8,953 nt of DNA from Syntrophobacterales bacterium. Its GTDB lineage: Bacteria; Desulfobacterota; Syntrophobacteria; BM002. Position numbers and translations under genes: made by a program. Under the pieces are notes generated by a model. That model was not told the DNA's origin. It did not search any database and saw nothing but the letters and a program-made list of their open reading frames with translations. Every line of letters starts with the position of its first letter. The stretch's first letter is position 1. Positions 6,850 through 8,953 of the stretch are shown piece by piece. The stretch lies in the NCBI GenBank assembly GCA_030601545.1, contig JAUVTM010000067.1, positions 1 through 8,953 of the forward strand, in the 5' to 3' direction.

Positions 6850-7031
6850 AGCCCGCATATTTCATGAATTGACGTCACGAGACAGTGAAGATGTGCTTGC
6901 AACCGGGCAACCGCAGGAACTCGGACCCCAGGCGTACTTGAACAGTACGTCGCAGGGTTTGAGGTCCGAGGACGCCCGGGGGGAAGATCATATCCGCTGT
7001 CGCAGTAGGCCATTCAGGAAATAGGCGGGCT
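6850..7031 (+). ncRNA. ssrS: 6S-like (SsrS-like) structured RNA; strand tentative
   Basis: The stretch folds end to end. Closing stem: AGCCCGC (6850-6856) with GCGGGCT (7025-7031), TATTTC (6858-6863) with GAAATA (7018-7023), TGAAT (6865-6869) with ATTCA (7012-7016), and ACAGTG (6882-6887) plus GATG region (6891-6893) with CGCTGT (6995-7000) and CAT (6989-6991). Central bubble: 9 nt on each side (6894-6902, 6980-6988). Apical arm: CCGGGC (6903-6908) with GCCCGG (6974-6979), CTCGGACC (6920-6927) with GGTCCGAG (6963-6970), and CGTACT (6933-6938) with AGTACG (6944-6949) around a TGAAC loop. Size (about 183 nt) and the bubble about 45 nt from each end match 6S RNA, which binds the sigma70 holoenzyme as an open-promoter mimic. 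Plus is preferred because one mismatch becomes G-U, others are A-G, and the AT-rich side is upstream. The family call rests on architecture, not sequence identity. Confidence 0.6.
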
Positions 7032-7041
7032 AGGACCAGGT

Positions 7042-7092
7042 GGCAGCTGGCAACCAGCAGCCCCGCGACAAGCGCGGGACAGGCAGGCAGAA
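7042..7092. repeat. GACAAGC hairpin element, copy A
   Basis: GGCAGCTGG is followed by GCAGCCCC, a perfect CCCGCG-ACAAG-CGCGGG hairpin (7062-7078) and ACAGGCAGGCAGAA. The same order (GCAGCTGGCAGCCCC, ACAAGC, CGGGACA, GCAGAA) recurs at 8421-8464 with substitutions. It begins 10 nt past the end of the 6S-like hairpin and has no T-tract. Confidence 0.7.
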
Positions 7093-7096
7093 AGTG

Positions 7097-7146
7097 TCAT
7101 TTGGCTTCGCCGTCATTAAGTCACTTGGGCTTACGCCCGTCATTGG
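7097..7146. repeat. GTCATT repeats carrying two small GC hairpins
   Basis: GTCATT (7097-7102), a GGC-TTC-GCC hairpin (7103-7111), GTCATT (7112-7117), GTCACTT (7120-7126), a GGGC-TTAC-GCCC hairpin (7127-7138) and GTCATTGGGTC (7139 onward) alternate. Each hairpin is bounded by copies of the same short direct repeat. A separate 11-nt direct repeat GAAAGTGTCAT occurs at 7090-7100 and 7200-7210 around this block. Confidence 0.65.
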
Positions 7147-7210
7147 GTCGTAAGATGAATGACAGCGTAGCTTTATGACGCAGAGCATAATTAGATAATG
7201 AAAGTGTCAT

Positions 7211-7316
7211 GTAAAATGGTCTTGACCTTGGCTGTTGGTTGTGGCACTTTGGTGGGAGTTTTTGCAGAATTGCCAAACTGTGGATATCTCTAGTAAAAAA
7301 GTAGTGAGATACCGAA
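7211..7316 (+). promoter_or_regulatory. Leader region of the stand-alone DHH gene, with possible RBS hairpin
   Basis: This is non-repetitive spacer ahead of the DHH gene. Only weak -35/-10 matches are present (e.g. TTGCAG followed 17 nt later by TATCTC). TATCTC (7285-7290) can pair with GAGATA (7306-7311), and this right arm overlaps the GTGAG Shine-Dalgarno (7304-7308) that lies 8 nt before the ATG. The stem is short and AU-rich, so control of translation by it is a suggestion only. Confidence 0.3.
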
Positions 7317-8339
7317 ATGTCATCCACCAACCGCCGCCACCGCTCTGCAAGACCTCGATCCATCAGTGAAAACCTTCAAAAACTGCTTAACCTCTTCGAA
7401 GTCAAAGACAACGTCTTGATAACCATTGATGCCGATCCAGACGCCATGGCATCGGCCATGGCTCTCAAGCGTTTACTGTGGCACAGGGTTCAATCAGTCA
7501 CCATCGCCCACTTCAACGACATCGTCCGATTTGACAATGTCACCATGGTGCGGCTTCTCAAAATCCCTCTGGTCAAACTACAGCAGATTGATACCCAAAA
7601 TTTTTCCAAAACCCTTCTGGTGGATAGTCAACCTCACCATCATGAGGCTTTCTGCGACTTTCACTACGATGCCGTCATTGATCACCATCCCATTACAATG
7701 GCAGTCGACGCCCCGTTTGTAGACATCCGGCCCAGCTACGGAGCTACCGCCACTATGATGACCGAGTACTTGCGCTCGGCCAAAATTCGTCCTTCCAAAA
7801 GTTTGGCCACTGCCCTTCTCTACGCCATTCGTGCGGACACCCACAATTTTGAGCTACATGCCTTTGAATACGATGTCAAGGCCTTCCATTACCTCTTTTC
7901 ACTTGCCAACATGAATCTGCTCCGTAAGATTGAAATATCCGACATGGGAGTCAGAGACCTCAAGTATTTTCAGCAGGCCTTGGAAAGCAAGCGCATCATC
8001 AAGGGCAAGATTTTTTCCCACCTCGACCATGTCCATTCTCCAGATATTCTGGTACTCCTTGCCGACTTCTTTATGAGATGCCACGAAGTTGGCTGGACTG
8101 TCGTCTCGGGTGTTTACAACAAGAACCTGGTGGTAATCATACGAAATGATGGATTCAGGAAAAACGCTGGCACCAAGGCGATCAAAGCCTTTGGCAGGTT
8201 GGGAAGTGCCGGTGGTCATCGAGCTATGGCCAGGGCTGAAATTCCTCTCGTTAATCTGGACGGCCACCTAAGAAAGACAGATCTTTCCAATCTGGGTCGA
8301 TTTGTGATCCGCCAATTCAAGAAGAGCCTGGAGAGTTGA
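7317..8339 (+). CDS. Stand-alone DHH/DHHA1-family phosphoesterase
   Basis: A 340-aa cytoplasmic protein of the DHH superfamily (RecJ, NrnA/nanoRNase, pGpG or c-di-AMP phosphodiesterase relatives); the substrate is not predictable from sequence. After a basic N-terminus (NRRHRSARPR, 5-14) motif I reads ITIDADPDAMASAMALK (35-51), giving D40 and D42. D103 lies in LLVDSQP, DHH is D122-H123-H124 (AVIDHHP), and D174 (AIRADTHNFE) is motif IV. The C-terminal DHHA1 domain holds GRLGSAGGHR (293-302). Unusually, the metal-binding His of motif I (H7 in the neighbouring fusion protein) is Thr36 here. There is no CBS or nucleotidyltransferase part. The start is ATG with a GTGAG RBS; the stop is TGA. It is transcribed away from xerD and lies 285 bp beyond the 6S-like RNA, with no partner gene on its strand. 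Confidence 0.93.
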   Translation: MSSTNRRHRSARPRSISENLQKLLNLFEVKDNVLITIDADPDAMASAMALKRLLWHRVQSVTIAHFNDIVRFDNVTMVRLLKIPLVKLQQIDTQNFSKTLLVDSQPHHHEAFCDFHYDAVIDHHPITMAVDAPFVDIRPSYGATATMMTEYLRSAKIRPSKSLATALLYAIRADTHNFELHAFEYDVKAFHYLFSLANMNLLRKIEISDMGVRDLKYFQQALESKRIIKGKIFSHLDHVHSPDILVLLADFFMRCHEVGWTVVSGVYNKNLVVIIRNDGFRKNAGTKAIKAFGRLGSAGGHRAMARAEIPLVNLDGHLRKTDLSNLGRFVIRQFKKSLES

Positions 8340-8420
8340 GGAGAAAATGGAGGATTAGGGGATTTTAGATTTGAGATTGTAGATTGCAGATTTAATAAAA
8401 ACAGCAGACAGCAGGCAGGC

Positions 8421-8464
8421 AGCAGCTGGCAGCCCCTCAACAAGCTCGGGACAAGCAAGCAGAA
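8421..8464. repeat. GACAAGC hairpin element, copy B
   Basis: GCAGCTGGCAGCCCC, then TCAACAAGCTCGGGACAAGC and GCAGAA, parallels 7042-7092. The stem is poorer here (CCC with GGG only), while the core AACAAGCTCGGG is closer to the hairpin at 361-393. Confidence 0.65.
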
Positions 8465-8594
8465 GACAAAAGAAAGAAGGCTGGCTTTTTGTCCGTGGTC
8501 CGTTGTCCGTTGCGAGGAAAGCATAGCGCAACAAGAATTAAGTTCCTCTCACGCATTGTCTACTGACTACTGTATTCTCTATTTCTTTTTCCCG

Positions 8595-8625
8595 ACACCT
8601 GATCCGCCTACGGCGGAACACCTGA
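8595..8625. repeat. Perfect 15-nt palindrome flanked by 8-bp direct repeats
   Basis: TCCGCC-TAC-GGCGGA (8603-8617) is a perfect 6-bp stem. ACACCTGA stands directly on both sides (8595-8602 and 8618-8625). The surrounding CGACACCTGA and AACCCTG match the reverse complement of 2767-2798, so the palindrome looks inserted into an older repeat. It is 17 bp past the stop of the right-end gene on the minus strand, but lacks a T-tract. Confidence 0.75.
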
Positions 8626-8641
8626 AACCCTGAGATTGAGG

Positions 8642-8899
8642 TTACGATCCATGGTTACTCCTCCTGTCCTTTTGCTCAGCCATACCCGCGGCGATCTTTT
8701 CAGTATGGTACATCATCTCCTGGATGTGCTTGTCCTTTTTCTCAAGACGTTGCTTCAGGGTACGGTTTTCTTGCCGCAACTGTGAAACCTCTGATTTGGC
8801 AAAAAAACCACGGATTTTTGCATAGATAAATGCTGCTACCGCCCCGACAACAGCTCCAAGAGCCAGACCTATCCAGAAGTAAAAGCTTGGATTTTCCAC
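8642..8899 (-). CDS. Small single-pass membrane protein with cytoplasmic coiled coil, function unknown
   Basis: The 85-aa product starts at GTG, preceded by a strong GGGAGGAG Shine-Dalgarno 11 nt upstream; an in-frame TGA three codons earlier fixes the start. Residues 8-27 (FWIGLALGAVVGAVAAFIYA) form one membrane helix with a GxxxGxxxG face (G11, G15, G19), followed by a basic segment (KIRGFFAK). Residues about 36-72 are charged with heptad-like spacing (VSQLRQENRTLKQRLEKKDK) and probably form a coiled coil; the tail is polar. This layout resembles YtxH-like or LapA-like small envelope proteins, but I cannot assign a family. It converges on the DHH gene, and its promoter lies beyond the window. 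Confidence 0.75.
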   Translation of the reverse strand: MENPSFYFWIGLALGAVVGAVAAFIYAKIRGFFAKSEVSQLRQENRTLKQRLEKKDKHIQEMMYHTEKIAAGMAEQKDRRSNHGS

Positions 8900-8910
8900 C
8901 AGATATCACT

Positions 8911-8918
8911 CTCCTCCC
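8911..8918 (-). promoter_or_regulatory. Strong ribosome binding site that decides the GTG start
   Basis: GGGAGGAG on the minus strand lies 11 nt before GTG (8899-8897). It is the strongest Shine-Dalgarno in the window and supports the small membrane protein as a real gene despite its size. Confidence 0.75.
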
Positions 8919-8953
8919 TCAAAACGAGGAACAGCCACTACCTTCCTAGCCCG

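Larger units (their letters stand above)
8340..8641. repeat. Repeat-filled spacer between two convergent genes
   Basis: No gene is present. It holds AGATT-type heptamers (8359-8393; the sense-strand copy of the run after rluB), a second GACAAGC element (8421-8464), a GTCCGTGGTCCGTTGTCCGTT tract (8491-8511), the inverted repeat GTTGCG/CGCAAC (8509-8514 with 8527-8532), a CTACTGACTACTG stretch (about 8562-8574) and an ACACCTGA-flanked hairpin (8595-8625). No T-tract terminator was found for either gene. Confidence 0.75.

Noticed and set aside
6719..7024. 101-codon plus-strand open frame in the xerD-DHH spacer
   Set aside because: It has no RBS, runs through the xerD promoter and the 6S-like hairpin, and its product resembles no protein; the structured RNA explains the region better.
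7184..7208. AT-rich GCATAATTAGATAATG stretch considered as a dif site for XerD
   Set aside because: The two halves are not inverted relative to each other and it lacks the TTATGTTAA-like right arm.
7238..7267. TGGCAC followed by TTTGC considered as a sigma54 promoter of the DHH gene
   Set aside because: The spacing between TGGCAC and the GC element is far longer than the required 5 nt.
8603..8617. TCCGCC/GGCGGA hairpin as intrinsic terminator for the right-end gene
   Set aside because: No T-tract follows the stem on either strand, and the direct-repeat context fits a repeat element better.

Overview
The window reads as a chromosomal segment of a mid-GC Gram-negative bacterium, most likely a member of the Deltaproteobacteria/Desulfobacterota. 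This is inferred from gene content (scpA-scpB-rluB, a DHH-CBS-tRNA nucleotidyltransferase fusion, and xerD on one strand) and not from any database search. The spacers are rich in short degenerate repeats.

Layout. The minus strand carries xerD (5832-6719), the 878-residue DHH/CBS/nucleotidyltransferase fusion (2919-5555, TTG start), scpA (1924-2670), scpB (1322-1879), rluB (472-1197) and the first 41 codons of an Arg-rich probable membrane protein that leaves the window (1-123). A good sigma70-type promoter (TTGACT-N17-TATGTT) sits 90 bp ahead of xerD. On the plus strand a second, stand-alone DHH phosphoesterase (7317-8339) is divergent from xerD. At the right end a small single-pass membrane protein with a coiled coil lies on the minus strand (8642-8899, GTG start).

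The most striking non-coding element lies in the 597-bp xerD/DHH divergent spacer. About 183 nt (6850-7031) fold into one long, nearly continuous hairpin: a closing stem, a symmetrical 9/9-nt central bubble about 45 nt from each end, and an interrupted 77-nt apical arm. Length and architecture match 6S RNA (SsrS), the RNA mimic of an open promoter. I call it a 6S-like RNA, with the strand (plus preferred) and family to be confirmed.

Functions. ScpA and ScpB are the kleisin and winged-helix partners of SMC condensin. XerD resolves chromosome dimers. RluB pseudouridylates 23S rRNA. The fusion protein probably adds the terminal A (or CCA) to tRNA and carries a DHH phosphoesterase half. The theme is chromosome segregation plus stable-RNA maturation.

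The longer intergenic gaps (131-471, 1198-1321, 2671-2918, 5556-5831, 7032-7210, 8340-8641) are filled with degenerate short repeats: a 7-nt AATCCGA family, a modular composite element present twice, small perfect GC-rich hairpins flanked by direct repeats, and a GACAAGC-type hairpin family. The AATCC/GGATT runs keep a constant orientation relative to the transcription of the neighbouring gene, and most start within a few tens of bases of a stop codon. I found no transposase, CRISPR array, tRNA or rRNA gene, and no convincing intrinsic terminator.
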